This document shows, piece by piece, positions 34,100-45,041 of a stretch of DNA of 64,000 bases. The position numbers and the translations under genes are program-made. Within the stretch, counting starts at the first letter, position 1. Each line of letters starts with the position of its first letter. The stretch is taken from assembly GCF_900188205.1 (NCBI RefSeq), contig NZ_FZOH01000002.1:310001-374000 (forward strand), given 5' to 3'. Source of the DNA: Geodermatophilus saharensis. Its GTDB lineage: Bacteria > Actinomycetota > Actinomycetes > Mycobacteriales > Geodermatophilaceae. A model generated the notes under the pieces. It had not been told where the DNA came from, made no database searches, and worked only from the letters and a program-made list of their open reading frames with translations.

Positions 34100-34438
34100 T
34101 CAGAAGGCGAGGGCCTGCGCGCGCCGGGTGACCTCGGTGTGCCGGTCGTCGCGCAGCGCCTGGACCGGCGTCCCCGGCAGCGACTCGTCGGCGCGGAAGA
34201 GCCACTCGAACACCTCGGCGTCGCTGAACCCGCCGTCGCGCAGGACGGTGATCAGCCCCGGCAGGTGCTTGAGGACGGCCCCGTCCTGGAGGAAGTCGGC
34301 GGGGATGCGGCTGTTGCCGCTGCCGGGCACGGCCATCAGCTTCCCCTCGCGGACGAGCTGGCGGACCTTGTTGGGCGAGACCCCCAGGACGCCGGCCACC
34401 TCGGCCGGCGTCATCGTCTGCATCTGGTCGGACTGCAC
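34100..34438 (-). CDS. Rv2175c-family DNA-binding protein
   Basis: 112 residues. N-terminal helix-turn-helix MTPAEVAGVLGVSPNKVRQLVREGKL, then VPGSGNSRIPADFL and a C-terminal helical part (GLITVLRDGGFSDAEVFEWLF). In M. tuberculosis Rv2175c binds DNA and is a substrate of the kinase PknL, encoded beside it. Here the kinase gene is also near (36.2 kb) with glyA in between. GTG 34438 has TAGGCT six bases upstream, so the mRNA is probably leaderless. Confidence 0.92.
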   Translation of the reverse strand: MQSDQMQTMTPAEVAGVLGVSPNKVRQLVREGKLMAVPGSGNSRIPADFLQDGAVLKHLPGLITVLRDGGFSDAEVFEWLFRADESLPGTPVQALRDDRHTEVTRRAQALAF

Positions 34439-34444
34439 GCCACG

Positions 34445-34450
34445 AGCCTA
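34445..34450 (-). promoter_or_regulatory. Leaderless -10 box for the Rv2175c-like gene
   Basis: TAGGCT on the minus strand, six bases before GTG 34438. Confidence 0.6.
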
Positions 34451-34468
34451 GGACGCCGGCCGGGCGGC

Positions 34469-34474
34469 TAGGAT
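34469..34474 (+). promoter_or_regulatory. -10 box for the glyA riboswitch transcript
   Basis: TAGGAT; transcription would begin near 34481, exactly where the riboswitch starts. Confidence 0.65.
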
Positions 34475-34480
34475 CGGCGG

Positions 34481-34560
34481 CGGGCCGTGACTGGCGCATC
34501 GAGGTGGGGCACCACCGGGGAGCGGCCCGCACTCCCCCGCCGGGCGCCTGGGCAGAGCCG
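34481..34560 (+). ncRNA. ZTP (pfl) riboswitch upstream of glyA
   Basis: Conserved blocks of the pfl motif appear in order: CCGTGACTGGCG, then CACCACCGGGGAGC, a variable stem, and CGCCTGGGCA. The class senses ZTP/ZMP, which accumulates when 10-formyl-THF is short, and turns on one-carbon genes; glyA is a frequent target. It ends about 27 bases before the ATG, so control is probably at ribosome access or early termination. Confidence 0.9.
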
Positions 34561-34586
34561 ACCACCGACCGCGCAGGAGCCCTCGC

Positions 34587-36044
34587 ATGACCGACGTGAC
34601 CCCCGCCTTCGACGCCACCGCCGCCTCGACCGCCTACCGCAGCGCGCTGTCGGTCATCGCCGAGGTGGAGCCGCGGGTCGCCGACGCGATCGGCGCCGAG
34701 CTCGCCGACCAGCGCGCCTCGCTCAAGCTGATCGCCAGCGAGAACTACGCCTCGCCGGCGGTGCTGCTGACCATGGGCACCTGGCTGTCGGACAAGTACG
34801 CCGAGGGCACCGTCGGCCACCGCTTCTACGCCGGCTGCCAGAACGTCGACACCGTCGAGGGGCTGGCCGCCGAGCACGCCCGCGAGCTCTTCGGCGCCCC
34901 GCACGCCTACGTGCAGCCCCACTCGGGCATCGACGCCAACCTGGTCGCCTTCTGGGCGGTGCTGGCCCAGCGGATCGAGTCCCCCGCGCTCGAGCGCGCC
35001 GGCGTGCGCCACGTCAACGACCTCACCGACGAGGACTGGGCCACGCTGCGGCACGCCCTGGGCGACCAGCGGATGCTCGGCATGAGCCTCGACGCCGGCG
35101 GCCACCTGACTCACGGGTTCCGCCCGAACATCAGCGGCAAGATGTTCGCCCAGTCCTCCTACGGCACCGACCCGGAGACCGGGCTGCTCGACTACGACGC
35201 CGTCCGCGCCCGCGCGCGGGAGTTCCGCCCGCTGATCCTCATGGCCGGCTACTCCGCCTACCCGCGCCGGGTCGACTTCGCGAAGATGCGCGAGATCGCC
35301 GACGAGGTCGGCGCCACCCTCGTCGTCGACATGGCGCACTTCGCCGGCCTGGTCGCCGGGAAGGTGTTCACCGGCGACTTCGACCCGGTGCCGCACGCCC
35401 ACGTGGTCACCAGCACCAGCCACAAGTCGCTGCGCGGTCCGCGTGGCGGGTTCGTGCTCTGCCAGCCCGAGTACGCCGACGCCGTCGACCGCGGCTGCCC
35501 GATGGTGCTCGGCGGGCCGCTGCCGCACGTCATGGCCGCCAAGGCGGTCGCCTTCGCCGAGGCCCGCCGCCCGCAGTTCGCCGGCTACGCACAGACCGTC
35601 GTCGACAACGCCGTCGCCCTGGCCGAGGGACTGTCCCGCCGCGGCGCCCGGCTGGTCACCGGCGGCACCGAGAACCACCTCGTGCTGCTCGACGTCTCGA
35701 CCTTCGGGCTCACCGGGCGCCAGGCGGAGTCCGCGCTGCTCGACGCCGGCATCGTCACCAACCGCAACGCGATCCCGGCCGACCCCAACGGCGCCTGGTA
35801 CACCTCCGGCGTCCGGCTGGGCACCCCCGCGCTGACCACCCGCGGCTTCGGCGCCGCGGAGTTCGACCGCACCGCCGAGCTCGTCGTCGACGTGCTGTCC
35901 CACACCAGCCCGACGGCGACGCGGGACGGGTCACCCTCGAAGGCGAAGTACGCCGTCGACGGCGGGGTGGCCGACAAGACCCGCGCGGCCGCCGCCGAGC
36001 TGGTCGCCGCCCACCCGCTCTACCCGGGCCTCGACCTCGCCTGA
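34587..36044 (+). CDS. glyA: Serine hydroxymethyltransferase
   Basis: 485 residues. PLP enzyme fold type [22 protein letters not shown] at the start, [16 protein letters not shown], and the PLP lysine in [16 protein letters not shown]. It converts serine and THF to glycine and 5,10-methylene-THF. It is longer than the usual 420 residues because of an insertion around residues 130-180. ATG 34587 has GCAGGAG upstream. It sits behind a ZTP riboswitch, which fits its folate role. Confidence 0.95.
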   Translation: MTDVTPAFDATAASTAYRSALSVIAEVEPRVADAIGAELADQRASLKLIASENYASPAVLLTMGTWLSDKYAEGTVGHRFYAGCQNVDTVEGLAAEHARELFGAPHAYVQPHSGIDANLVAFWAVLAQRIESPALERAGVRHVNDLTDEDWATLRHALGDQRMLGMSLDAGGHLTHGFRPNISGKMFAQSSYGTDPETGLLDYDAVRARAREFRPLILMAGYSAYPRRVDFAKMREIADEVGATLVVDMAHFAGLVAGKVFTGDFDPVPHAHVVTSTSHKSLRGPRGGFVLCQPEYADAVDRGCPMVLGGPLPHVMAAKAVAFAEARRPQFAGYAQTVVDNAVALAEGLSRRGARLVTGGTENHLVLLDVSTFGLTGRQAESALLDAGIVTNRNAIPADPNGAWYTSGVRLGTPALTTRGFGAAEFDRTAELVVDVLSHTSPTATRDGSPSKAKYAVDGGVADKTRAAAAELVAAHPLYPGLDLA

Positions 36045-36053
36045 GCCCGGCGA

Positions 36054-36091
36054 CCACACCCTCCCGTGACCCGTGTGACGGGAGGGTGTGG
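36054..36091 (+). terminator. Terminator hairpin of glyA
   Basis: Perfect 14-base arms (CCACACCCTCCCGT and complement) with a 10-base loop, nine bases after the stop codon. Confidence 0.85.
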
Positions 36092-36140
36092 CCGACCGCT
36101 CCCCTGCGCGTCTGCCGACCGCTCCAGCGGAGGTCGCTCC

Positions 36141-36146
36141 TAGACT
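36141..36146 (+). promoter_or_regulatory. Leaderless -10 box for the PASTA kinase gene
   Basis: TAGACT, six bases before GTG 36153. Confidence 0.65.
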
Positions 36147-36152
36147 CGGCGT

Positions 36153-38138
36153 GTGGACACCGCCGTGACCGACCCCGTGGTCGGCTGCGTCCTCGAGGGG
36201 CGCTACCGCCTCGAGGAGCGGCTGGCGCGCGGCGGCATGTCCACCGTCTACGCCGCCACCGACCTGCGGCTGCACCGCACCGTCGCGGTCAAGGTCATGG
36301 CCGAGCACCTCGCCCACGACCCGACGTTCGTGGGCCGCTTCACCCGCGAGGCGCGCGCCGCGGCGATGCTCAGCCACCCCAACGTCGTCTCGGTCAGCGA
36401 CCAGGGCAGCGACCAGGGGCTGGTCTTCCTCGTCATGGAGCTGGTCCGCGGCCGCACGCTGCGCGACCTGCTGCAGGCCCGCGGCCGGCTCACCGTCGCC
36501 GAGGCGTTCGCCGTCCTCGAGCCGGTGCTCTCCGGGCTGGCCGCCGCCCACCGCGCCGGCATCGTGCACCGCGACGTCAAGCCGGAGAACGTGCTCATCG
36601 GCCACGACGGCACCGTCAAGGTCGCCGACTTCGGCCTCGCGCGCGCCGTCGTCGGCACCGGCCAGACCAGCCACACCGGCGGGATGCTCATCGGCACCGT
36701 CGCCTACCTCTCCCCCGAGCAGCTCGAGCGCGGCCGCGCCGACGCCCGCAGCGACGTCTACGCCGCCGGCCTGGTGCTGTTCGAGATGCTCACCGGCCAC
36801 CCGCCCTACGGCGGCGACACCCCGCTGGCGGTGGCCTACCAGCACGTGCACCACGACGTCCCCGTGCCGTCGGCGGAGGTGCCCGGCGTGCCGTGGCAGG
36901 TCGACGAGCTGGTCACCCGCACCACCCGCCGCGAGCCCGCCGTCCGGCCGCTGGACGCCGGGGCGTTCCTCGCCGACCTCGAGGACGTGCGCACCGACCT
37001 GGGCCTGGCCCGGGTGCCGGTGCCCACCGGCCGCAGCTCCGCCGGTCCGGCCACCATCCGACCGACCAACCGGCCCCCCCGCCGCCAGCAGACCGAGCCG
37101 GGCGCCGCCGACCCGGGCACCGAGGTGCTCGGCAGCGGCCGGCCCGCGCGCGGCGGGCGCACCAGCATGCTGCCCGGCATGGGCGCCGGCCCGACCACCG
37201 ACGTCGGCGGGCGCCGGCCGGCCCCCGCCGTGCGCCCGGGCCTGGCCCCGCACTTGCGCCGGCGCCGCGCGCGGCTGGCGCTGGCGGTCGTGCTGCTGCT
37301 GGCGGTCACCGTGGGCGCGGTCGGCTGGTGGATGGGCTCGGGCCGCTGGACGCAGGTGCCCTCGCTCGTCGGCGCCGACCGCGCGGCGGCCGAGGACCTG
37401 CTGCAGGGCGCGGGCCTGGACCCGGTGTTCCTCGACGAGCAGTTCAGCGAGACCGTGCCCGAGGGCGAGGTCATCTCCGCCGACCCCGACGGCGGGGAGG
37501 CCATCCGCGGCACCGACGTCGAGCTGGTCGTGTCCCGGGGCCCCGAGCGCTTCACCGTCCCGCCCGAGCTCGTCGGCCAGCCGATCGAGGCGGTGCGCGG
37601 GGCGCTGCAGGGCATCGCCGTCGTCCCGACCGAGGTGCCCGACTACGACGACGAGGTGCCGGTCGGGTCGGTCACCGGCTTCGACCCCGAGCCCGGCACC
37701 GAGCTGCGCCGCGACCAGCCGGTCACCGTCTACGTCAGCCGCGGCCGCGCGCCGGTCGACGTGCCGAACGTGATCGGCCAGGCCGCCGACGCCGCGCAGT
37801 CCAACCTGGAGTCGCTGGGCTTCACCGTCGCCCGCACCGAGGGCCGCAGCGCCGACGTCGGCACCGGCCAGGTCATGGCGGTGACCCCGGCGCCGGGGCA
37901 GGAGGCGCCCTACGGCAGCGAGGTCACCATCCAGGTGTCGATCGGCGTGCCGCAGGTCACCGTCCCCGACGTCACCGGTCAGCGCGCCTCCGACGCGGTC
38001 GCCGCGCTGGAGGCGGCAGGGCTGGAGGTGACCACGTCGACCTTCATCACCGGCGACCGGGTCTACCGGCAGAGCCCGGGCGGGGGCACCGTCGTCGACC
38101 AGGGCAGCGAGGTCAGCCTGCTGCTCAGCTTCGGGTGA
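36153..38138 (+). CDS. pknL: PknL-like Ser/Thr protein kinase with four PASTA domains
   Basis: 661 residues. Kinase domain (about 10-285): Gly-rich loop LARGGMSTVY, VAVKVMAEH, VHRDVKPENVL, VADFGLAR and SPEQLERGRADARSDVYAAG. A Pro-rich linker leads to one membrane helix (about 373-393) and four PASTA repeats to the end, outside the cell. PASTA domains bind peptidoglycan fragments, so it should report cell-wall state. The position near the Rv2175c-like gene suggests PknL; mycobacterial PknL lacks PASTA repeats, so orthology is by context. GTG 36153 has TAGACT six bases upstream. The end overlaps nfo. Confidence 0.93.
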   Translation: MDTAVTDPVVGCVLEGRYRLEERLARGGMSTVYAATDLRLHRTVAVKVMAEHLAHDPTFVGRFTREARAAAMLSHPNVVSVSDQGSDQGLVFLVMELVRGRTLRDLLQARGRLTVAEAFAVLEPVLSGLAAAHRAGIVHRDVKPENVLIGHDGTVKVADFGLARAVVGTGQTSHTGGMLIGTVAYLSPEQLERGRADARSDVYAAGLVLFEMLTGHPPYGGDTPLAVAYQHVHHDVPVPSAEVPGVPWQVDELVTRTTRREPAVRPLDAGAFLADLEDVRTDLGLARVPVPTGRSSAGPATIRPTNRPPRRQQTEPGAADPGTEVLGSGRPARGGRTSMLPGMGAGPTTDVGGRRPAPAVRPGLAPHLRRRRARLALAVVLLLAVTVGAVGWWMGSGRWTQVPSLVGADRAAAEDLLQGAGLDPVFLDEQFSETVPEGEVISADPDGGEAIRGTDVELVVSRGPERFTVPPELVGQPIEAVRGALQGIAVVPTEVPDYDDEVPVGSVTGFDPEPGTELRRDQPVTVYVSRGRAPVDVPNVIGQAADAAQSNLESLGFTVARTEGRSADVGTGQVMAVTPAPGQEAPYGSEVTIQVSIGVPQVTVPDVTGQRASDAVAALEAAGLEVTTSTFITGDRVYRQSPGGGTVVDQGSEVSLLLSFG

Positions 38139-39010
38139 GCGCGACCCCCGTCGGCGCGCACGTCCAGGTGGCCGGCGGCCTGGCCACCGGCGGGCTGCGC
38201 TACACCGACGACGTCGGCGCGCAGGCCGTGCAGGTCTTCGTCGGCAACCCGCGCGGCTGGAGGCGCAGCGCCGGCGACCCCGCACAGGACGCCGCCTTCG
38301 TCGAGGGCCTGGCCGAGCGCGGCGTGCCCTCGTTCGTGCACACGCCGTTCCTGGTCAACGTCGGCTCCCCGACGCCGGCCACCGTCGACCGCTCGATCGA
38401 GACCGTCGCCGCCGACCTCGCCCGCGGCGTGCAGCTCGGCGTGCGCGGCGTCGTCGTCCACGCGGGGTCGGCCGTCGACGAGGACCGCTACGAGGCCGCA
38501 CTGCGGCAGCTGCACGAGCGGCTGCTGCCGGTGCTCGACGCCCTCCCCGACGACGGCCCGCGGCTGCTGGTCGAGCCCACCGCCGGCGGCGGCCGGTCGC
38601 TCGCGGCCACCGTCGAGGACCTCGGGCCCTACCTCGCCGCGCTCGACTGGCACCCGCGCGTCGGCGTCTGCCTGGACACCTGCCACGCGTGGGCGGCCGG
38701 GCACGACCTGGCCACCCCCGGCGGGACGACGGCCACCCTCGACGCGCTCGAGGCCACCGTCGGCCGGGGCCGGCTCGGGCTGGTGCACGCCAACGACTCC
38801 CTCGACGAGCGCGGGTCCCGGCGCGACCGGCACACCACGATCGGCGCGGGCTCGATCGGGGTGGCCGCCTTCGCCGAGCTCATGGGACACCCGTCGCTGG
38901 CCGGGGTGCCGGTCGTCGTCGAGACCCCCAGCGCCGACGGCGGCCACGCCCGCGACATCGCCCTGCTCCGCGCCCTGCGCGACGGCCACCCGCTGCCCGA
39001 AGCGGCCTGA
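38135..39010 (+). CDS. nfo: Endonuclease IV (AP endonuclease)
   Basis: 291 residues. TIM-barrel zinc enzyme: VGAHVQVAGGL, SFVHTPFLVNVGSP, VVHAGSA, LLVEPTAGGG (the expected E-x-T/N variant), GVCLDTCHAWAAGHDL, LVHANDSLDERGSRRDRH and VVVETPS supply metal ligands. It cuts DNA at abasic sites in base excision repair. GTG 38135 overlaps the kinase stop (GTGA), so the two are co-transcribed. Confidence 0.94.
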   Translation: MSATPVGAHVQVAGGLATGGLRYTDDVGAQAVQVFVGNPRGWRRSAGDPAQDAAFVEGLAERGVPSFVHTPFLVNVGSPTPATVDRSIETVAADLARGVQLGVRGVVVHAGSAVDEDRYEAALRQLHERLLPVLDALPDDGPRLLVEPTAGGGRSLAATVEDLGPYLAALDWHPRVGVCLDTCHAWAAGHDLATPGGTTATLDALEATVGRGRLGLVHANDSLDERGSRRDRHTTIGAGSIGVAAFAELMGHPSLAGVPVVVETPSADGGHARDIALLRALRDGHPLPEAA

Positions 39011-39026
39011 GCCCGCCGCTCCTCCC

Positions 39027-39089
39027 GTCGAGATCGCGTGATCTCGACGCCCAGGCGCCCCGGAGGCGTCGAGATCCCGTGATCTCGAC
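39027..39089. repeat. Two tandem GTCGAGATC hairpins
   Basis: GTCGAGATC-GCGT-GATCTCGAC (39027-39048) and the same arms around CCGT (39068-39089), 19 bases apart, just after nfo. Terminator role is likely. Confidence 0.75.
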
Positions 39090-39162
39090 GGGCACCGGCG
39101 GGGACACCGCCGCGGCGCGCCCGGGGAGCAGGACACGCCGCGCTCACGCTGCGGGTTCGCCG

Positions 39163-39179
39163 CATCACTTGCGGTGATG
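39163..39179 (+). promoter_or_regulatory. Small dyad upstream of the subtilase gene
   Basis: CATCAC-TTGCG-GTGATG, about 70 bases before the start codon; could be an operator. No regulator is known. Confidence 0.35.
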
Positions 39180-39249
39180 TGCGACACCGCGTTGGCTCGG
39201 AACACCTCGCGGCCGCCCGGCCGCGGGGAGCCTCACCGAGGAGCCGTCC

Positions 39250-40431
39250 TTGCCCACTCGTCGCACCCTGGCCGTCGGGATCGTCGCCGTCCTGGCGACC
39301 GCCGGCCTCGGCGTCACCGCGAGCCCCGCCGCGGCCGCACCGCCCGACGGCGGCCCGCGCGCCACCTACGTCGTCACCGTCGACGGCTCGGCCCTCCCCG
39401 CCCAGGCGGCCGAGCGCGCCCGCGGGCTCGGCGGGCGGGTCGACCACGTCTACACCGCCGCGCTGACCGGCTACGCCGTGACCCTGCCGGAGGCCGCCGC
39501 GAGCCGGCTGGCGGAGCTGCCGGGCGTGGTCTCCGTGGAGCGCGACCAGGTGGTCACCACCGGGGCCACGCAGTCGGACGCGCCGTGGGGCCTGGACCGC
39601 ACCGACCAGCGTGACCTGCCGCTGAGCACGACCTACGGCTACACCGCGACCGGCAGCGGCGTCACCGCCTACGTCATCGACACCGGGATCGACGTCGCGC
39701 ACACCGACTTCGGCGGCCGGGCGGTGTCCGGCTACGACGCCGTCGACGGCGGGTCGGCCGACGACTGCAACGGGCACGGCACCCACGTCGCGGGCACCGT
39801 CGGTGGCACGCGGTACGGCGTGGCCAAGGGCGTGAGCCTGGTCGGCGTCCGGGTGCTCGGCTGCGACGGCAGCGGCACCACCTCCGGCGTCGTCGCGGGC
39901 ATCGACTGGGTGACCGCCCACCACCAGGCCGGCGCCCCCGCGGTGGCCAACATGAGCCTCGGCGGCGGCGCGAGCACCGCGATCGACACCGCGGTGCGCA
40001 ACTCGATCGCCGACGGCGTCACCTACGCGGTCGCGGCGGGCAACGGCAACTCCGCCGGCGTCGCGCAGGACGCCTGCACCTCCTCCCCCGCGCGGGTGCC
40101 CGCGGCGCTCACGGTGGGGGCGACCGACCGCACCGACACGGCGGCGTCGTTCAGCAACTACGGCTCCTGCGTCGACCTGCTCGCCCCCGGCGTCGCGATC
40201 ACCAGCGCCTGGCACACCGGCACGACGGCGACCAACACGATCAGCGGGACGTCGATGGCCACGCCGCACGTGGCCGGGGTCGCCGCGCTGTACCTGTCGG
40301 TGAACCGGTCCGCGACGCCCGCCGCGGTGGCCACCCAGCTGAACGGCACGGCCACGACGAACCACGTGAAGCTCTCCCGCACGGCCGAGCGGGCCGGCAC
40401 GCCGAACCGGCTGCTGTTCGGCGCCTACTGA
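39250..40431 (+). CDS. Secreted subtilisin-like (S8) serine protease
   Basis: 393 residues. Signal peptide at residues 1-29 (basic start, hydrophobic core, ASPAAAA end), then an I9-type propeptide ([11 protein letters not shown] to VVSVERDQ), then the catalytic domain with triad D144 (VIDTGID), H176 (NGHGTHVAG) and S335 ([12 protein letters not shown]). Oxyanion Asn lies in [10 protein letters not shown]. It is exported and self-activating, and probably degrades extracellular protein. TTG 39250 is the start because GAGGAG lies six bases upstream and the signal peptide begins there. It stands alone between terminators. Confidence 0.93.
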   Translation: MPTRRTLAVGIVAVLATAGLGVTASPAAAAPPDGGPRATYVVTVDGSALPAQAAERARGLGGRVDHVYTAALTGYAVTLPEAAASRLAELPGVVSVERDQVVTTGATQSDAPWGLDRTDQRDLPLSTTYGYTATGSGVTAYVIDTGIDVAHTDFGGRAVSGYDAVDGGSADDCNGHGTHVAGTVGGTRYGVAKGVSLVGVRVLGCDGSGTTSGVVAGIDWVTAHHQAGAPAVANMSLGGGASTAIDTAVRNSIADGVTYAVAAGNGNSAGVAQDACTSSPARVPAALTVGATDRTDTAASFSNYGSCVDLLAPGVAITSAWHTGTTATNTISGTSMATPHVAGVAALYLSVNRSATPAAVATQLNGTATTNHVKLSRTAERAGTPNRLLFGAY

Positions 40432-40445
40432 CCCGCGGTACGACG

Positions 40446-40482
40446 GCGGCCGCCGTCCCCACCAGGGGGACGGCGGCCGTCG
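40446..40482. terminator. Hairpin after the subtilase gene
   Basis: GGCGGCCGCCGTCCCC and a nearly exact complement around ACCAG. Same core as 4390-4425. Confidence 0.75.
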
Positions 40483-40492
40483 GCACGTGTAC

Positions 40493-40552
40493 GGCACAGG
40501 AAGCTCTCCGCACGTCCCCGGGGCCGGGACGTGCGGAGAGCTCCCTGTGCCC
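40493..40552. terminator. GGAAGCTC-family hairpin between convergent genes
   Basis: Twenty-six-base arms starting GGCACAGGAAGCTCTCC with one mismatch and an eight-base loop, four bases before the ltaE stop. Second strong copy of the family at 34036-34090. Confidence 0.85.
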
Positions 40553-40555
40553 CGG

Positions 40556-41566
<1,011 letters not shown>

Positions 41567-41581
41567 CCCGTCACTCTTCCC

Positions 41582-41638
41582 GGCCCCGCTGCAGGGGCCC
41601 GCCGTGAGCGTGCGAACGGTGGGGGGCAGCGGGGTCCT

Positions 41639-41640
<2 letters not shown>
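41582..41640. repeat. Dispersed palindromic element, subfamily A copy 1
   Basis: Reads on the minus strand as AAGGACCCCGCTGCCCCCC...GCAGCGGGGCC with a short GCTCAC-type centre. It covers the last bases of aroG and probably ends its transcript. Confidence 0.8.
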
Positions 41641-43018
<1,378 letters not shown>

Positions 43019-44041
43019 TCAGCCGAAGAAGACCTCCGCCTCCCGGTAGCGCTCCAGCGGCACCAGCTTGAGCGCCGCGGTGGCCTCGCTGATCGGCACC
43101 GGCACCACGTCGGTGCCGCGCAGCGCCACCATCACCCCGGACAGCCCCGCGTCGACGGCGTCGACGGCGGCCAGGCCGAAGCGGGTGGCCAGCACCCGGT
43201 CGAACGCCGACGGGGTGCCGCCGCGCTGGATGTGCCCGAGGACCACCGCGCGCGACTCCCGGCCGGTCCGCTCCTCCAGGACGGCGGCCAGCGCGGCGCC
43301 GATCCCGCCCAGCCGCACGTGCCCGAAGGCGTCGGTCTGCCCGGTGGAGGTGACCAGCGCGCCGTCGGCCGGCCGCGCCCCCTCCGAGACGACGACGATC
43401 GGCGAGTACCCGGACTCGAAGCGGTGCAGGCAGTGGGCCACGACCGCGTCGACGTCGAAGGGCCGCTCGGGCACCAGCACCACGGTGGCGCCGCCGGCCA
43501 TCCCGGCGTGCAGCGCGATCCAGCCGGCGTGCCGGCCCATCACCTCCACCACCAGCGTGCGGTGGTGGCTGTCGCCGGTGGTGTGCAGCCGGTCGATGGC
43601 CTCCATGGCGACGCCGACGGCGGTGTCGAAGCCGAAGGTGTAGTCGGTGCCGTCGAGGTCGTTGTCGATGGTCTTCGGCACGCCCACCACGCGCAGCCCG
43701 CCCTCCGACAGCTTCGCCGCGACGCCGAGGGTGTCCTCGCCCCCGACCGGCACCAGCGCGTCGATGCGGTGCCGCTCGAGGGTGGCCAGCACGCGCTCGG
43801 GGCCGCCGTCGAGGGCGTAGGGGTTGGTGCGGGAGGTGCCGAGCACGGTGCCGCCGCGGGGCAGCAGCCCGCGCACGGCGGTGAGGTCCAGCGGCACGGC
43901 GTCGTCCTCCAGCACGCCGCGCCACCCGTCCCGGAAGCCGACGACCTCGGCACCGGACCCGGTGGCCTTCCGCACCACCGCGCGGATGACCGCGTTGAGG
44001 CCCGGGCAGTCCCCACCGCCGGTCAGGATCCCGATGCGCAC
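43019..44041 (-). CDS. pfkA: 6-phosphofructokinase, probably pyrophosphate-dependent
   Basis: 340 residues. Phosphofructokinase landmarks: GILTGGGDCPGLNAVIR, GGEDTLGVA, PKTIDNDLDGTDYTFGFDTAV, EVMGRHAGWIAL and LGHIQRGGTPSAFDR. The residues that decide the phosphoryl donor are D103 (in GGED) and K123 (in PKTIDND), the pair found in pyrophosphate-dependent enzymes such as that of Amycolatopsis methanolica; ATP enzymes have Gly at the first site. GTG 44041 has GGGAGG upstream and a CAGGAT -10 box. If PPi-dependent, the reaction is reversible and could serve both glycolysis and gluconeogenesis. Confidence 0.93.
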   Translation of the reverse strand: MRIGILTGGGDCPGLNAVIRAVVRKATGSGAEVVGFRDGWRGVLEDDAVPLDLTAVRGLLPRGGTVLGTSRTNPYALDGGPERVLATLERHRIDALVPVGGEDTLGVAAKLSEGGLRVVGVPKTIDNDLDGTDYTFGFDTAVGVAMEAIDRLHTTGDSHHRTLVVEVMGRHAGWIALHAGMAGGATVVLVPERPFDVDAVVAHCLHRFESGYSPIVVVSEGARPADGALVTSTGQTDAFGHVRLGGIGAALAAVLEERTGRESRAVVLGHIQRGGTPSAFDRVLATRFGLAAVDAVDAGLSGVMVALRGTDVVPVPISEATAALKLVPLERYREAEVFFG

Positions 44042-44077
44042 GACGCCTCCCAGAGGACGAACCGCAGGTCAGCGCCG

Positions 44078-44083
44078 ATCCTG
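44078..44083 (-). promoter_or_regulatory. -10 box for pfkA
   Basis: CAGGAT on the minus strand, in CGGCAGGATCG, mirrored by the same sequence for the divergent gene at 44118-44123. Confidence 0.5.
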
Positions 44084-44117
44084 CCGTAGCCGGACCGCGC
44101 GAGGAATCACCTGGCGG

Positions 44118-44123
44118 CAGGAT
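44118..44123 (+). promoter_or_regulatory. Leaderless -10 box for the thioesterase gene
   Basis: CAGGAT, six bases before GTG 44130, in the sequence CGGCAGGATCG. Confidence 0.55.
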
Positions 44124-44129
44124 CGTCGC

Positions 44130-44534
44130 GTGGACGCCGCCGACCTGCTCGCCGCCATGCCCTTCGCCGTCGCCACCGGCGTCGAGCTCGACTCCGCCGC
44201 CCCCGGGGAGGTGGTCGGCCGGCTGCCCTGGGCCCCGCACCGCTGCACCGCCGGCGGGGTGCTGCACGGCGGCGCGCTGATGACCCTGGCGGACTCGGTC
44301 GGCGCCGTCTGCGCGTTCCTGAACCTGCCGCCGGGCGCCTCGACGGCGACGCTGGCCTCGGCCACCTCGCTGCTGCGCGCCGTCCGGGGCGGCACCGCGC
44401 ACGCCACCGCCCGGCCGCTGCACGTGGGGGGCACCACCGTCGTCGTCCTCACCGAGGTCACCGACGACGACGGCCGGGCGGTCGCCTCGATCACCCAGAC
44501 GCAGGCCGTGCTCGGCGCCCGTCCCGCGGGCTGA
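44130..44534 (+). CDS. PaaI-type hotdog thioesterase
   Basis: 134 residues, one hotdog domain. The characteristic CTAGGVLHGGALMTLADSVGAVCA segment holds the active-site Asp region, followed by TLASATSLLRAVRGG and a VASITQTQAV end. Such enzymes hydrolyse acyl-CoA thioesters, often phenylacetyl- or hydroxybenzoyl-type. GTG 44130 is set by CAGGAT six bases upstream. Its last 44 bases overlap the end of the convergent exoribonuclease gene. Substrate unknown. Confidence 0.88.
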   Translation: MDAADLLAAMPFAVATGVELDSAAPGEVVGRLPWAPHRCTAGGVLHGGALMTLADSVGAVCAFLNLPPGASTATLASATSLLRAVRGGTAHATARPLHVGGTTVVVLTEVTDDDGRAVASITQTQAVLGARPAG

Positions 44535-45018
44535 CGACCCGGGCGGCCTCCATCGCCCGCCAGCGGGCGAGGTTGTAGCGGGCGTCGACGAGCGCGTCGT
44601 GGGTCCCGGTGGGCTTCGGCGGGAGCTCGGGCTGCCCGAGGTCGTCCCAGCGCTGCCGCAGCTCCCGGGTGAAGCGCGGCACCGCCCGCGGCAGCGCCGT
44701 CATCGGGCCCCACAGCTGGGCCATCGCCACGTGGTCGTAGGCGGCGAACCACGCCCACAGCTCCACCTCCTCGCCCGGGCCGGTGAGGAAGGCCAGCAGG
44801 TCTTCGCGGATGCGCCGGCGGCTGCGCCAGGCCCGGTCGGCCGGCGGCGGGAGCTGGTCGAGCACGTTGCGGCGCACCCAGGGGATGGCCCGGCGCTCGT
44901 CGAACTCCGTGCTGACCGCGTAGAACTCGCGGCCGGTCTCGTCGACGACGCCGATGGAGACCAGGTCGATGGTGGTCCCGTCCTCGATGAACTCGGTGTC
45001 GTAGAAGAACCGCCGCAC
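44491..45018 (-). CDS. Rv2179c-like 3'-5' exoribonuclease
   Basis: 175 residues. RNase T-like DEDD fold: FFYDTEFIEDGTTIDLVSIGVVDETG gives DxE at the N-terminus, WAWFAAYDHVAMAQLWG supplies the second Asp, and GTHDALVDARYNLARWRAM the last His and Asp. Rv2179c is a 3'-5' exoribonuclease that favours double-stranded RNA with overhangs. GTG 45018 is chosen at the conserved start; a longer frame runs into a palindrome. Its neighbours aroG and the acyltransferase keep the mycobacterial order. Confidence 0.9.
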   Translation of the reverse strand: MRRFFYDTEFIEDGTTIDLVSIGVVDETGREFYAVSTEFDERRAIPWVRRNVLDQLPPPADRAWRSRRRIREDLLAFLTGPGEEVELWAWFAAYDHVAMAQLWGPMTALPRAVPRFTRELRQRWDDLGQPELPPKPTGTHDALVDARYNLARWRAMEAARVVSPRDGRRARPASG

Positions 45019-45041
45019 GCGCCCACCGTAGGCGGGGCGGC

